From the NCBI GenBank assembly GCA_947453295.1, contig CANGGD010000003.1:1-48424 (forward strand): DNA of 48,424 nucleotides, written 5' to 3'. The number at the start of each line of letters is the position of its first letter. The first letter of the stretch is position 1. The notes under the pieces are model-generated. The model was not told where the DNA came from. It did no database searches and worked only from the letters and a program-made list of their open reading frames with translations. A program made the position numbers and the translations under genes. The stretch comes from Chitinophagaceae bacterium (lineage in GTDB: Bacteria; Bacteroidota; Bacteroidia; Chitinophagales; Chitinophagaceae). Below, one piece after another: positions 36,025 to 44,699 of this stretch.

Positions 36025-36752
36025 TATTTTTTAGATTTAAATAAGCGAGTGATTTTTCCTATAAAATCTCTTTTATTTAATTTATTTATGATTGATTTTA
36101 AATGAACCGTTTTTTGTTGGTGTTGTTGTATTATTACTTCAAACAATTCAGGATGGATAAGTGATAAAGCGGGATTGTTTTCTGAAGTTGAAAGAGGATG
36201 ACCTTTTCTAACTACCAAAAAAAGATTTTGCTTATACCATCTTTCAATTTTTGGATTATTCCAAATCTTAGGTCTGAAATAATCAATCATTTGAAAATTA
36301 TATTTTTCAAAAATTGCTTGCCAATAAGATGGCCATTGTTCATTGATGTGATTTTGTCCGCCTTGACCGGGCAATGCTGCCGAAAACATGATTACATCTG
36401 CGTGAGTTATTAAAGATTCAATAATTTTTTCTGCGGATGTGGGTGGTAAATGTTCTGCTACTTCCAAGCAAATTGCTAAATCGTATTTTCTTTGTAAATC
36501 AAATTTTTCAATTAAATTTTTTTCAACGAATTCATTTGGTTCAATTTTTAATAATGAACGATTTACATAGCTACCGTCAACGCCTGTAACTTCTGCTACT
36601 CCTAAATTTTTAGCCACTTGAATCCAATTACCTAAACCGCATCCTACATCTATAATGGATTGAGGTTTATATATTTCAAATAAAATTGGCAATACCTGAC
36701 CAGCAGCGCCAGAGTTATGGATAATTTCATCATGTATATAAGGAACTTCCAT
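36024..36752 (-). CDS. Class I SAM-dependent methyltransferase
   Basis: 242 residues. The SAM-binding motif I is SIIDVGCGLGNWIQVAKNLG, motif II is VTGVDGSYVN and motif III is DLAICLEVAEHLPPTSAEKI. FSAALPGQGGQNHINEQWPS resembles methyltransferases of glycan clusters that act on sugars or lipid-linked acceptors. The stop codon overlaps the start of the GT12-like gene by one base. It may methylate the growing glycan or cap the chain. A gap of 323 bp separates it from the next gene upstream. Confidence 0.88.
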   Translation of the reverse strand: MEVPYIHDEIIHNSGAAGQVLPILFEIYKPQSIIDVGCGLGNWIQVAKNLGVAEVTGVDGSYVNRSLLKIEPNEFVEKNLIEKFDLQRKYDLAICLEVAEHLPPTSAEKIIESLITHADVIMFSAALPGQGGQNHINEQWPSYWQAIFEKYNFQMIDYFRPKIWNNPKIERWYKQNLFLVVRKGHPLSTSENNPALSLIHPELFEVIIQQHQQKTVHLKSIINKLNKRDFIGKITRLFKSKK

Positions 36753-37075
36753 GTATAATCTTTTTGCTTTTAGATTGATTTTTTATTTGAAATAATAAAG
36801 ATAATGCAATTAGGTATTTCGCAGTCAAAAGCTTTTTGGATTATTCTGTTTAATCTATAATCCACAGATATCTGCCATTATGTGAGTATGAACCTCAACT
36901 AAAAATTGTATATAAAATATTTTTTATTTTTTAACCTATTTTAAAATTGATCTTGTTTAGTAAGAAGAGCAGACCGGAAAATATTTACAACATTTTTTTT
37001 ATATCTGTATCTAGTATTATTGTGCAGTATTTTTTATAAAACCCTTAAAGATTAATTGCCAAAACAAATGTTTAA
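36753..37075. other. Gene-free gap inside the glycan cluster
   Basis: 323 bp of AT-rich sequence between co-oriented genes that elsewhere are only a few bases apart. No open frame, hairpin terminator or TAnnTTTG element on the minus strand was found. It could hold an internal promoter, a lost gene, or the join of two cluster parts. Confidence 0.5.
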
Positions 37076-37969
37076 TTATTTTATTTTAATGGTATGAAAT
37101 ATCAAAAAACTAAATAATGAAAACAATGAAATAAAAAATATTTTCAGATTAATTTTTAAAAGAGACCAAATTAAAATGTAAAAATGGTTATAAATGATAT
37201 TATTAAAAATTGTTTTTTTGTGCGCTCTTTTTGATAAAACATTGTAGTAAATAAATTGTTCTTTAATATTCCTCATGGGAAGGGCAAATTTATTGTTTTT
37301 ATATCTCTGCTCCACACCCCCTTCATGAATTCTATATACAGATGCATTAAAATTTAAAATCTTAATTTTTCCTACTTGTGCATTTAGAAAAATAAGTGCT
37401 CTATCGCCTCCATACACTTTGTAAACCCATGGAGGAAAATTCACATTGTTTCTAAATACTATGGATGAAGTGGGAATATTTTTTCTTTTTGTTGCTACAT
37501 CATCAAAAGTTAATTCATCATTTTTATTTACATAGTGAGAGTTATCAATAATATCTCCATTCATTTTTAAAACAGAGGCCTTATGACCGCAAAGATTATA
37601 TTCTCTATTTGCTTCCAAAAAATCAATTTGCTTTTGTAGTTTTAATGGATCTGTCCAAAAGTCATCGCCTTCACATAAAGCAATATATTTTCCTTTACAT
37701 CTGGGATAATTAAAAGTGTAATTCACCGCAGTAATTCCTTTTGAATACTGGTTTTCAGTTTGATAAATTGGAAATATAAATTCAGGGTAGCGCTTGTGGT
37801 ATGCCTCAATAATTTCTTTTGTTCCATCTGTAGAAGCATCATCATGAATAAGTATCTCAATTTTGAAATTTGTTTCTTGTTTCAAAAAGCCTTCTATGCA
37901 TTGCTCTATATATTTTACATGGTTATACGTTATACACGAAATGCTTACCAATAATTGAGCGTCAACCAT
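37076..37969 (-). CDS. GT2 family glycosyltransferase, paralogue of 39537-40478
   Basis: 297 residues. VSISCITYNHVKYIEQCIEG, IEILIHDDASTDGTKEIIEA and the metal motif CEGDDFWTDPLKLQKQIDFL. The N-terminal 110 residues are close to those of the gene at 39537-40478, sharing FPIYQTENQYSKG and WTDPLKLQKQIDFLE; this EGDDYW type is common in capsule and LPS loci. A hydrophobic stretch near the end (SLFSLFSFLIFHTIKI) may attach it to the membrane. Confidence 0.92.
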   Translation of the reverse strand: MVDAQLLVSISCITYNHVKYIEQCIEGFLKQETNFKIEILIHDDASTDGTKEIIEAYHKRYPEFIFPIYQTENQYSKGITAVNYTFNYPRCKGKYIALCEGDDFWTDPLKLQKQIDFLEANREYNLCGHKASVLKMNGDIIDNSHYVNKNDELTFDDVATKRKNIPTSSIVFRNNVNFPPWVYKVYGGDRALIFLNAQVGKIKILNFNASVYRIHEGGVEQRYKNNKFALPMRNIKEQFIYYNVLSKRAHKKTIFNNIIYNHFYILIWSLLKINLKIFFISLFSLFSFLIFHTIKIK

Positions 37970-37995
37970 ATTTAAAATTTTTTCTCAAGTTGTAC

Positions 37996-38799
37996 TTATA
38001 AATACTTTTCTAAAGTTGTATTTGTAAGGTCGTTCTTTATTTCATTTATTAAAACTGGATTTAATTGATTTTGCCAGTCATTATCTTGCGTTTTTGAATT
38101 AAAAACAGAATAGGTGTCAACAATATTTTGACTTCTTGATTGTTTGATAAAATCAATCGTTTGAGTATTCATTGGTATTTCAGAAAAGCTAAATAGTTTT
38201 TTTAATTCGTTTTCGGTATCAGATAATAAATCGTTATAGTTAATTAAATAAAATCTATCTGGATATGTTTGTTGTAGACTTTCAAATAACAAAGCAACTT
38301 CTTTCCATTTTTCAAAACCATAAAACTCTTCTGGTTTTTGTTCATTTTTTTTATTGGCATTCCTCCATTCTTCCATTTCATCCCATCCTAAATCCTTTCT
38401 AAATTCTTTTGGAGAACGAAGCCATGAACTTATGGATGCAAGAGGAGATCTTACAATTCCAATAATTTTTAACTCAGCATCTTTTTCAAGCATATTTTGA
38501 ATAATGTGATGGTATCTAACTTCTTTATATACAATATGCGTAATGGTGTCTTTTTGGAATGTTGGAATAATCCCTTTTTGAATTCCGTCTATTTGATCCA
38601 AAAAATTTGATTCTGTATTTTGTAGTTTAATAAAAAAATCGTTGATCTCTTCAATAGAAGAGTTTTTATTTAGAAACCCTTTCAATTCATATGAAAACAG
38701 TGGCTGATATTTATATTTTACATTTGGCGAACTGTTTATTAATTGACCTAACCATGTTGTTCCAGATCGAGGTACTCCATGAATTCCTATCTTAACCAT
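37996..38799 (-). CDS. Sulfotransferase family protein
   Basis: Transfers sulfate from PAPS to a hydroxyl group, here probably of a sugar. 267 residues. The 5'-phosphosulfate loop is GVPRSGTTWLGQLINSSP at about residues 8-25, and the 3'-phosphate site is IIGIVRSPLASISSWLRSP near 112-130 (R and S conserved). FYLINYNDLLSDTENELKKL is the downstream family block. It lies between two paralogous GT2 genes and next to the WbqC-like gene, so the glycan is probably sulfated. Genes for PAPS synthesis are not in the window. Confidence 0.9.
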   Translation of the reverse strand: MVKIGIHGVPRSGTTWLGQLINSSPNVKYKYQPLFSYELKGFLNKNSSIEEINDFFIKLQNTESNFLDQIDGIQKGIIPTFQKDTITHIVYKEVRYHHIIQNMLEKDAELKIIGIVRSPLASISSWLRSPKEFRKDLGWDEMEEWRNANKKNEQKPEEFYGFEKWKEVALLFESLQQTYPDRFYLINYNDLLSDTENELKKLFSFSEIPMNTQTIDFIKQSRSQNIVDTYSVFNSKTQDNDWQNQLNPVLINEIKNDLTNTTLEKYL

Positions 38800-38809
38800 A
38801 TTTGTTGAT

Positions 38810-39511
38810 TTAAATTAATTGATATGATTTAAATTGATCTAATACTTCCTCTTTTTCACAAAACATCAATACATCAATAATGCTTAACCAGGGTACAAAA
38901 TTTTTATTGAATTGAGTATATTCTTTTAAAATAGATTCGGTAAAATTTAATGTGATGCCTTCTTTTTCAAAATAGGATTTATCATATAATTCCATTCCCC
39001 CTTTTAAATTAATATAATGATCGCATCCGGATTTTTTACTTAATTGAATTAATCTGTCTGCCTTTTCCATTCCTCTTGTTTCTGGACTAAACACAGAAGA
39101 TTTATCCCAATTCAATTCTTTATCCAGATATTGGTAAACACTACAAATTGATGCTATGGCCATATCGGCAATATTGTTGTAATCATTTGAAAAAACATAT
39201 TGTAATATTTCATTTACTTCTTTAAAGAAGGGCGCTTTTTGATATGCGTTCTGAATTTGTTTAAAAAATGTATTTTTAAACTTTTCATCGTTTAAAACGG
39301 GTATTTCATTAATCAATTTGTTCTGGCTTGGTTTTTCTAGGGGTACTGTGAATAAATAATCCTGTGCATTAATTAAAATATTATTTCTATTAACCCATCC
39401 TCTTTTTATAAATGAAACATCATCATAAAAAATTATTTTATCTGTAGATTCAATCAAGTGAAAATACCCTATATAAGGAAAAAAATAAGGTTGCATTACA
39501 GATAACTTCAT
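38810..39511 (-). CDS. WbqC-like family protein
   Basis: 233 residues. The family's N-terminus is plain: MKLSVMQPYFFPYIGYFHLI followed by YDDVSFIKRGWVNRNNIL and FTVPLEKPSQNKLI; DHYINLKGGMELYDKSYFEK is the C-terminal block. WbqC-like proteins occur in O-antigen and capsule clusters of many bacteria. Their exact activity is not established as far as I know; a role in adding or making an amino- or acyl-modified sugar has been proposed. It lies 10 bp from the sulfotransferase. Confidence 0.9.
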   Translation of the reverse strand: MKLSVMQPYFFPYIGYFHLIESTDKIIFYDDVSFIKRGWVNRNNILINAQDYLFTVPLEKPSQNKLINEIPVLNDEKFKNTFFKQIQNAYQKAPFFKEVNEILQYVFSNDYNNIADMAIASICSVYQYLDKELNWDKSSVFSPETRGMEKADRLIQLSKKSGCDHYINLKGGMELYDKSYFEKEGITLNFTESILKEYTQFNKNFVPWLSIIDVLMFCEKEEVLDQFKSYQLI

Positions 39512-39536
39512 ATTCTACTTTTTTTATTGAATTAAT

Positions 39537-40478
39537 TTACAGTCTTCCAAAAATATGCCAGCTAGTCATTTTAAAAATCCTCGATGGATATTTGCTAAAT
39601 TGAATATCTTGAATAAATTCAAGAAATGAAGCAAATAGTTTTTTTATTGTTTTAGAACTTTTAAGATTAAGAATTAAAAGCTGAAAAGAAAATACTACAA
39701 CTTTTTTATAGTAATATAAAAACAATGCCTCATTGTTTATTCTTTTATAATACTGCTGCATTTCAAAATAGGTTTTTCTTACCATCTTTATTCGCTCAGT
39801 GTCTTTTTTAGAACTCCAAATTCCTCCTTGATGAATGCGATACACTGCAGGTGTAATTTCTGGCATGTATTTATATTTACCATAATGGCCAAGCAATGAA
39901 ATTAAAAATGTATCTCCATTATTAGATTTATAAAACTCTTCTGGCATTTGTTGCAAAATAGGTACATTTCTAAAACACATAGTTAATGTAAGGGCATAAA
40001 AAAATCTTTGTAATTCATCTGAAGAGCAATCCCTTCTTTTGTTTTTAGGCAAACTCCATTCTCTTATTATTTCTCCCTTTTCATTTATTTTTTTTGCATC
40101 ATGGCCCGTTAAAACAAAGTCTTCATTATTCTCTAAAAAATCGATTTGCTTTTGTAGTTTCAATGGGTCTGTCCAGTAATCATCTCCTTCGCAAGTAGCA
40201 ATATATTTGCCTCTGGCTCTCTTAAAATTAAACCGAGGCATAATGCCTCTTACGCCTTTTGAATATTGGTTTTCTGTTTGATAAATTGGAAAAAATAATT
40301 CTGGAAATTGAGCGGTATATTCTTCAATTATTTTTTTTGTGTTGTCTGTTGAACAATCATCATAAACAAGTATTTCAAATTTGAAATTTGTTTGTTGTTT
40401 CAAAAATCCATCAAAACAATCTCTTATAAACCTTTCATGGTTGAATGTGGTGCAACAAATTGAAACTAATGGATTCAT
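39537..40478 (-). CDS. GT2 family glycosyltransferase, paralogue of 37076-37969
   Basis: 313 residues. VSICCTTFNHERFIRDCFDG, FEILVYDDCSTDNTKKIIEE and CEGDDYWTDPLKLQKQIDFL. It shares the first 110 residues closely with 37076-37969 but the C-terminal halves differ (here RRDCSSDELQRFFYAL and YRIHQGGIWSSKKDTERI). The two copies flank the sulfotransferase and WbqC-like genes. The likely acceptor block is NNGDTFLISLLGHYGKYKYM. Confidence 0.92.
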   Translation of the reverse strand: MNPLVSICCTTFNHERFIRDCFDGFLKQQTNFKFEILVYDDCSTDNTKKIIEEYTAQFPELFFPIYQTENQYSKGVRGIMPRFNFKRARGKYIATCEGDDYWTDPLKLQKQIDFLENNEDFVLTGHDAKKINEKGEIIREWSLPKNKRRDCSSDELQRFFYALTLTMCFRNVPILQQMPEEFYKSNNGDTFLISLLGHYGKYKYMPEITPAVYRIHQGGIWSSKKDTERIKMVRKTYFEMQQYYKRINNEALFLYYYKKVVVFSFQLLILNLKSSKTIKKLFASFLEFIQDIQFSKYPSRIFKMTSWHIFGRL

Positions 40479-40540
40479 AAAAAATGAAAACTAAATGTAA
40501 AAATTAGTTTTTTCACTGGGTTAAAATAATTGCTCTAAAA

Positions 40541-41614
40541 TTACAACGCATCGTTAATTATATTGGTAATATTGATTAAAATATCTTCAGACAATTCATG
40601 ATATAGTGGTAGACATAAAATTCGCTTTGAAATGTCTTCAGATACTTCCATTTTACAACCATTTACGTATTTTATGGTATTTAAAGATGGATAAAAATAT
40701 CGTCTTGGATATATCAAAGAGGAATTTAAGTTGCTTTGCACCTTAAGTAATGCTTCTTCAGATTTGAATACCACCGGAAAATAACTATAATTCCAATTCG
40801 TATTTTCTCTGATTTTCATGAAAACTAAATGCTGTTCATTTAAGTTTTTCAAATAAAATTCCACTGTGTTTTTTCTAGCTGATATAATTTTATCCATGTA
40901 TGGTAAAACGCTTAACCCCATGGCGCCTTGTAATTCGCTAATCTTGCCATTAATGCCTAGTCCATGAAAATCTAATGGGCCATTATGACCAAAATTATGA
41001 CTATAAAAAAACTGTTTAAATAATTCGTCATCCTGACAAAAAACAGCTCCCCCTTCTCCTGTATGAAATAATTTAGTAGCATGAAAACTACAGGTGCTTA
41101 CATCACCATATTGAAAGATTGATTGATTATTATATGTTACACCAAAAGCATGAGCCGCATCGTAAATAACTTTTAGGTTGTGTTTTTTTGCAATGTTTTC
41201 AATAGCCTCAATATTACAAGGATTACCAAAAACATGGGTAGCTAAAATACAAGTTGTTTTAGAAGTAATTGCTTGTTCTATTTTATTTTCATCTATTGAT
41301 AAATATTCAGGATTGATATCTACAAAAACAGGTGTACAATTTTCCCAAATGATTGCTGCCGATGTTGCAACATAGCTGAATGGAGTAGTGATTATTTCAC
41401 CTTGTTTACCCAATAACTTCATTGCAATTTGAATGGGAATTGTACCATTGTTCATTAAAATGATATTGGAAACAGAAAGATATTTTATTAATTTTTCTTC
41501 TAGTTCAACAACTAATTCTCCTCTGTTTGTTAGCCATTCGTTTTTCCAAATTCTTTGAAGTTGATTTTGGTATTCATCAAGTGGAGGTAAGAAAGTTTTA
41601 GTAACATTAATCAT
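40541..41614 (-). CDS. DegT/DnrJ/EryC1/StrS family PLP aminotransferase
   Basis: Transfers an amino group to a nucleotide-linked keto sugar, making an amino sugar for the glycan. 357 residues. The PLP lysine is Lys181 in SFHATKLFHTGEGGAV, with MNNGTIPIQIAMKLLG (substrate/PLP phosphate region), YDAAHAFGVTY (Asp stacking on PLP) and HNFGHNGP. It begins the set of intact cluster genes. Typical partner enzymes (dehydratase, epimerase, nucleotidyltransferase) are not in the window, so the sugar precursor must be made elsewhere. Downstream N-acylation is likely in such pathways. Confidence 0.92.
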   Translation of the reverse strand: MINVTKTFLPPLDEYQNQLQRIWKNEWLTNRGELVVELEEKLIKYLSVSNIILMNNGTIPIQIAMKLLGKQGEIITTPFSYVATSAAIIWENCTPVFVDINPEYLSIDENKIEQAITSKTTCILATHVFGNPCNIEAIENIAKKHNLKVIYDAAHAFGVTYNNQSIFQYGDVSTCSFHATKLFHTGEGGAVFCQDDELFKQFFYSHNFGHNGPLDFHGLGINGKISELQGAMGLSVLPYMDKIISARKNTVEFYLKNLNEQHLVFMKIRENTNWNYSYFPVVFKSEEALLKVQSNLNSSLIYPRRYFYPSLNTIKYVNGCKMEVSEDISKRILCLPLYHELSEDILINITNIINDAL

Positions 41615-41647
41615 GGGAGAATCACTTTTATTGATAATTTGAAAAAA

Positions 41648-41962
41648 CTATACAGAATCCATATTGCTTTGTTCAACTTTATTAAATATTATAATTCCAA
41701 TACTAATAAGAATTATGACAAATGTAAAAGGTTTAACAACTCCAATAAGGGGGTTGATTATAACAAAATGACTATATAATGAGTTTATAGATTTAATAAT
41801 ATAAATGATAAGAACTGCACATATTAACAGTATAGCCTCAAAAAATATTAAATAGTAGAAATCTTTATATTCTCTAACACCTTTAAAACGCAGATCAAAT
41901 AATGAATGGCAAGGCCTTATTATTTTTGTATACTCATGATCATGGGTTTTATTTTTATTCAT
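41648..41962 (-). pseudogene. Collapsed ABC-2 type polysaccharide export permease (Wzm-like remnant)
   Basis: 104 residues. Residues 12-42 (TKIIRPCHSLFDLRFKGVRE then YKDFYYLIFF) match the N-terminal region of Wzm-type ABC permeases, which normally continue with a QTILGPLW block, missing here. The last 25 residues (ILISIGIIIFNKVEQSNMDS, V) match the usual C-terminus of the same family in Bacteroidota (IFNKVEKTFMDTV). About 170 central residues with four membrane helices are absent, while the frame stays open, and no ATPase gene (Wzt) follows. It is the promoter-proximal frame of the cluster, so the transcript starts in a broken exporter. It could instead be a real two-helix small protein. Matches are from memory of the family, not a search. 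Confidence 0.6.
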
Positions 41963-41977
41963 ACTTTCAATAATTCA

Positions 41978-41985
41978 CAAATCTA
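41978..41985 (-). promoter_or_regulatory. Predicted -7 element of the glycan cluster
   Basis: The minus strand reads TAGATTTG, matching TAnnTTTG, 15 bp before the first ATG of the cluster (41962). A clear -33 box was not seen. It is the only good minus-strand promoter match found upstream of the cluster. Confidence 0.5.
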
Positions 41986-42230
41986 ATTCAAAAAATTGAA
42001 CTAAATATTGGAATTGAAAGTGTAAATAGTAGAACAGAATAAACAATTTTTTACTATATAGCATGTGAGATTTCAAAAAAAATCAATATCATCTTTTCAG
42101 ATAACAATTAGCATAAAAATTTTAAGTCATTTGGTTTTTTTCTTAGTAAATTGCTATTTATCTTTTTTCTTTAATTTAAAGACTAAATATTGATATTAAA
42201 TATTTAGTAAAACCACAAACCAACCTACCA

Positions 42231-44297
42231 ATGAAAAATTTTTTTGTTTTTTTATCCTTGTTATTAATAAACTTACAATCACAAGCTCAAAGGGTTGTAA
42301 TTTCGAACAATCAACAAGCTAGTAGAGATGCTGTAGTTGGTAGAAGCTATTACCATGCAAGTGAATCTATCTATACTAACGAAGAGCTTCTTGGTCCAAC
42401 ATTTACTACGGCCAATACTGCCATTCAATCGATTAGTTTTTATGTTGTTGCTTTGGGGTCTCCTAATACAATAAGCAAATTTAAAGTTTGGATGAAAAAC
42501 GTTTCGTCTACACAATCTATTTTCAACACATTATCTGGAAAATATGATACAAGTAGTTATCAATTAGTTTATAACGGAGCGATTAGTCCTACAAATACAG
42601 GTTTTTTTGAAATTAATCTACAAAATCAATTTATCAGAAATGTAGGAAATAATTTGCAGGTTTTAATTGAAAGGCTTGATAATACAATACATGGAGGATT
42701 TTCTTTTTACACAGCTAATGGCAACAATACAAGTAGCACTGCTTTTTCATCTAGGATATATAATGGAAACACATTACCAGCTTCTAATGTGACGAATTTA
42801 ACTCAAACAATTAAAAGACCTTCTATTCAATTTGCGCATTTATTTACTTTTGATGCTTCGATTATCAATATCATTAACCCAATAGTTTCATGTTATAATG
42901 AACCTCAAACCATTCAAGTTGAATTGTCAAATGATGGGATTAGCCCAATAGACCCAGGTGCTGCTACAGTTACACTAAATATTGGGGGCGCTAATAGCTT
43001 CAGTGGTTCTGTAACCAATAGCTCAACAATTTTAGCTGGTCAGTCTGAAATTATTTCTTTCTCAGGTATTGACCTTTCAAATGTTGGTGAAAACATTGAT
43101 ACAGCTTTTGTAACTCTAGACGGTGATGGTTCTTTGTATAATGACACCTTCAAATACACGACTACAAGTGCAGTCAATACAAATTTGAACCATAACTCTT
43201 TTATTACAGAAGACTTTGAAGGAAACATTAGTTCAGGAATAAATAACATAGAAATTATTGATGGAAATGCTCAACTTTGGACATTACAACAAGGAGAATT
43301 TATTAATGCATATTTAACCTCGCCCATTACACCTAGATCTCCAGGAAATAACTTCTTATTATTTGATGCTTTATTCAATGAAGGAATTACAAACACACAA
43401 TATTTTAGAAGTGTTATTTATGGAAACTGTATCACAATACCAGTTTATGATCAAATAGATAGTTTAAACAGCAGAGCTTATGTTAGTTTTTATATGACTC
43501 ATGATAACAGTCAACCAATATCTGTTGATAGTTGTTACTTAGTAATTTCTGAAGATAAAGGTCAAACTTGGACAAGATTAGAAGGTTTCGCTAGATTAGA
43601 TTTAACCGCATCTATTCCTGAATGGAAATTACATAGCGTAGAAATTCCAACTCAATATAATGGACATACGTTCCAGTTAGGTTTTGAAGGTGTAAGTGAT
43701 TGGGGAAATGTAATAGGAATTGATGACATTAATATTTACAGAGATGCAGATGCAATAAATATGATTTCATTTAATGCGAGAAATAGGGGCAATAAAAATA
43801 TTTTAAACTGGGAAACTTCTTACGAAATCAATATGAGCAATTTTAATATTGAGCACAGTAATGATGGAATTAACTTTTCATCAATAGGGGAAGTAAAATC
43901 ATCTGAAAACAACAATGTATTAAATAATAAATATCAATTTGTTGATGCAAATGTTTCAAAAGGAAACCATTTTTATCGTTTAAAAATAATCGAGAAAAAT
44001 AGCGCATCTAAATATTCTGACATCAAAAAAGTAATTAATACAGGTACAACTCAAATTAATATTAACCCTAATCCTGTTCTTGATTTGATGAATATTAGTT
44101 TTGATGCTGATCAATCAGAAAAAGGAAGCCTTTCTATTACTGATATTTTCGGAAGGAAAATATTGAATAGTTTTTTAGATATTAAAAAAGGATACAATAA
44201 ATTTTCATTGCCTGTATCTGTTTTAAAAAGCGGTACGTACCTTGTTAATGTTCAATTAAGCAATCAAAAAATTGTGAAGCAATTTAATAAGCTTTAA
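42231..44297 (+). CDS. Large secreted protein with T9SS type A sorting domain
   Basis: 688 residues. A signal peptide (MKNFFVFLSLLLINLQSQAQ) is followed by beta-rich, N/S/T-rich sequence with no enzyme motif. Residues about 215-315 (NPIVSCYNEPQTIQVELSND, GISPIDPGAATVTLNIGG) look like an Ig/CARDB-type domain, about 325-505 a jelly-roll-like part (TEDFEGN, SCYLVISEDKGQTWTRLEG, GNVIGIDDINIY) of the kind found in adhesins and MAM/concanavalin-like domains, and about 605-688 the sorting domain (INPNPVLDLMNISF, LKSGTYLVNVQLS). Exported through the outer membrane and probably surface-attached; adhesin or matrix protein is a guess. It is divergent from the glycan cluster. Confidence 0.82.
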   Translation: MKNFFVFLSLLLINLQSQAQRVVISNNQQASRDAVVGRSYYHASESIYTNEELLGPTFTTANTAIQSISFYVVALGSPNTISKFKVWMKNVSSTQSIFNTLSGKYDTSSYQLVYNGAISPTNTGFFEINLQNQFIRNVGNNLQVLIERLDNTIHGGFSFYTANGNNTSSTAFSSRIYNGNTLPASNVTNLTQTIKRPSIQFAHLFTFDASIINIINPIVSCYNEPQTIQVELSNDGISPIDPGAATVTLNIGGANSFSGSVTNSSTILAGQSEIISFSGIDLSNVGENIDTAFVTLDGDGSLYNDTFKYTTTSAVNTNLNHNSFITEDFEGNISSGINNIEIIDGNAQLWTLQQGEFINAYLTSPITPRSPGNNFLLFDALFNEGITNTQYFRSVIYGNCITIPVYDQIDSLNSRAYVSFYMTHDNSQPISVDSCYLVISEDKGQTWTRLEGFARLDLTASIPEWKLHSVEIPTQYNGHTFQLGFEGVSDWGNVIGIDDINIYRDADAINMISFNARNRGNKNILNWETSYEINMSNFNIEHSNDGINFSSIGEVKSSENNNVLNNKYQFVDANVSKGNHFYRLKIIEKNSASKYSDIKKVINTGTTQININPNPVLDLMNISFDADQSEKGSLSITDIFGRKILNSFLDIKKGYNKFSLPVSVLKSGTYLVNVQLSNQKIVKQFNKL

Positions 44298-44311
44298 TTT
44301 TTTTCATTTGA

Positions 44312-44350
44312 AGAGGCTGGCTAAAAAATAGAGATAGTCTCTTTTTTTTG
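44312..44350 (+). terminator. Terminator after the T9SS protein gene
   Basis: AGAGGCT (44312-44318) pairs with AGTCTCT (44336-44342) with one G.T, followed by eight T. A smaller internal stem AGAGA/TCTCT is an alternative. Confidence 0.65.
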
Positions 44351-44511
44351 CGTGTTATTCATTTGATTTATAATAATGTACATCATATAATTTCATTTAC
44401 GAAAGCTAATATGTTAACATAAGTAAGCATATATTTGTGAAAATTTTGAGTCGTTATTTTTATTCATTAGCTTTCAACTCTAAAATGGTTTTTCAACAAA
44501 GTTATTTCTAC

Positions 44512-44699
44512 CATGAAATGCCTTAAGAGCCGGCTCTAACCAATCGGCAACAATTATTAAAGGCATAACATGTGACAAATAATAAACAATAAATATAAAC
44601 ACATGAAATGCCAATAGGAACCAGCAAAAATCAACTGGGAATTAGTAATAAAGGCATAACATGTGACAAATAATAAACAATAAATATAAACACATGAAA
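44512..44699 (+). repeat. Tandem array of two about 90-bp palindromic units ending at a start codon
   Basis: Each unit is CATGAAATGCC, a variable centre of 39 or 40 bp, GGCATAACATG, then an identical 29-bp A/T-rich spacer. Unit 1 is 44512-44601, unit 2 is 44602-44692, and the next CATGAAA (44693-44699) begins the barrel protein gene. The ends are imperfect inverted repeats (CATGnnATGCC pairs with GGCATnnCATG), so each unit folds into a long hairpin; the centres differ but are themselves partly palindromic (AGAGCCGGCTCT in unit 1; CCAG/CTGG in unit 2). A 50-bp stretch (44559-44608 and 44650-44699) is identical. No transposase or integrase is in the window. Confidence 0.8.

Noticed and set aside
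44512-44699. A functional integron
   Set aside because: No integron integrase or gene cassettes are in the window and the ends lack a proper RYYYAAC/GTTRRRY pair; only the similarity of layout is kept as a finding.
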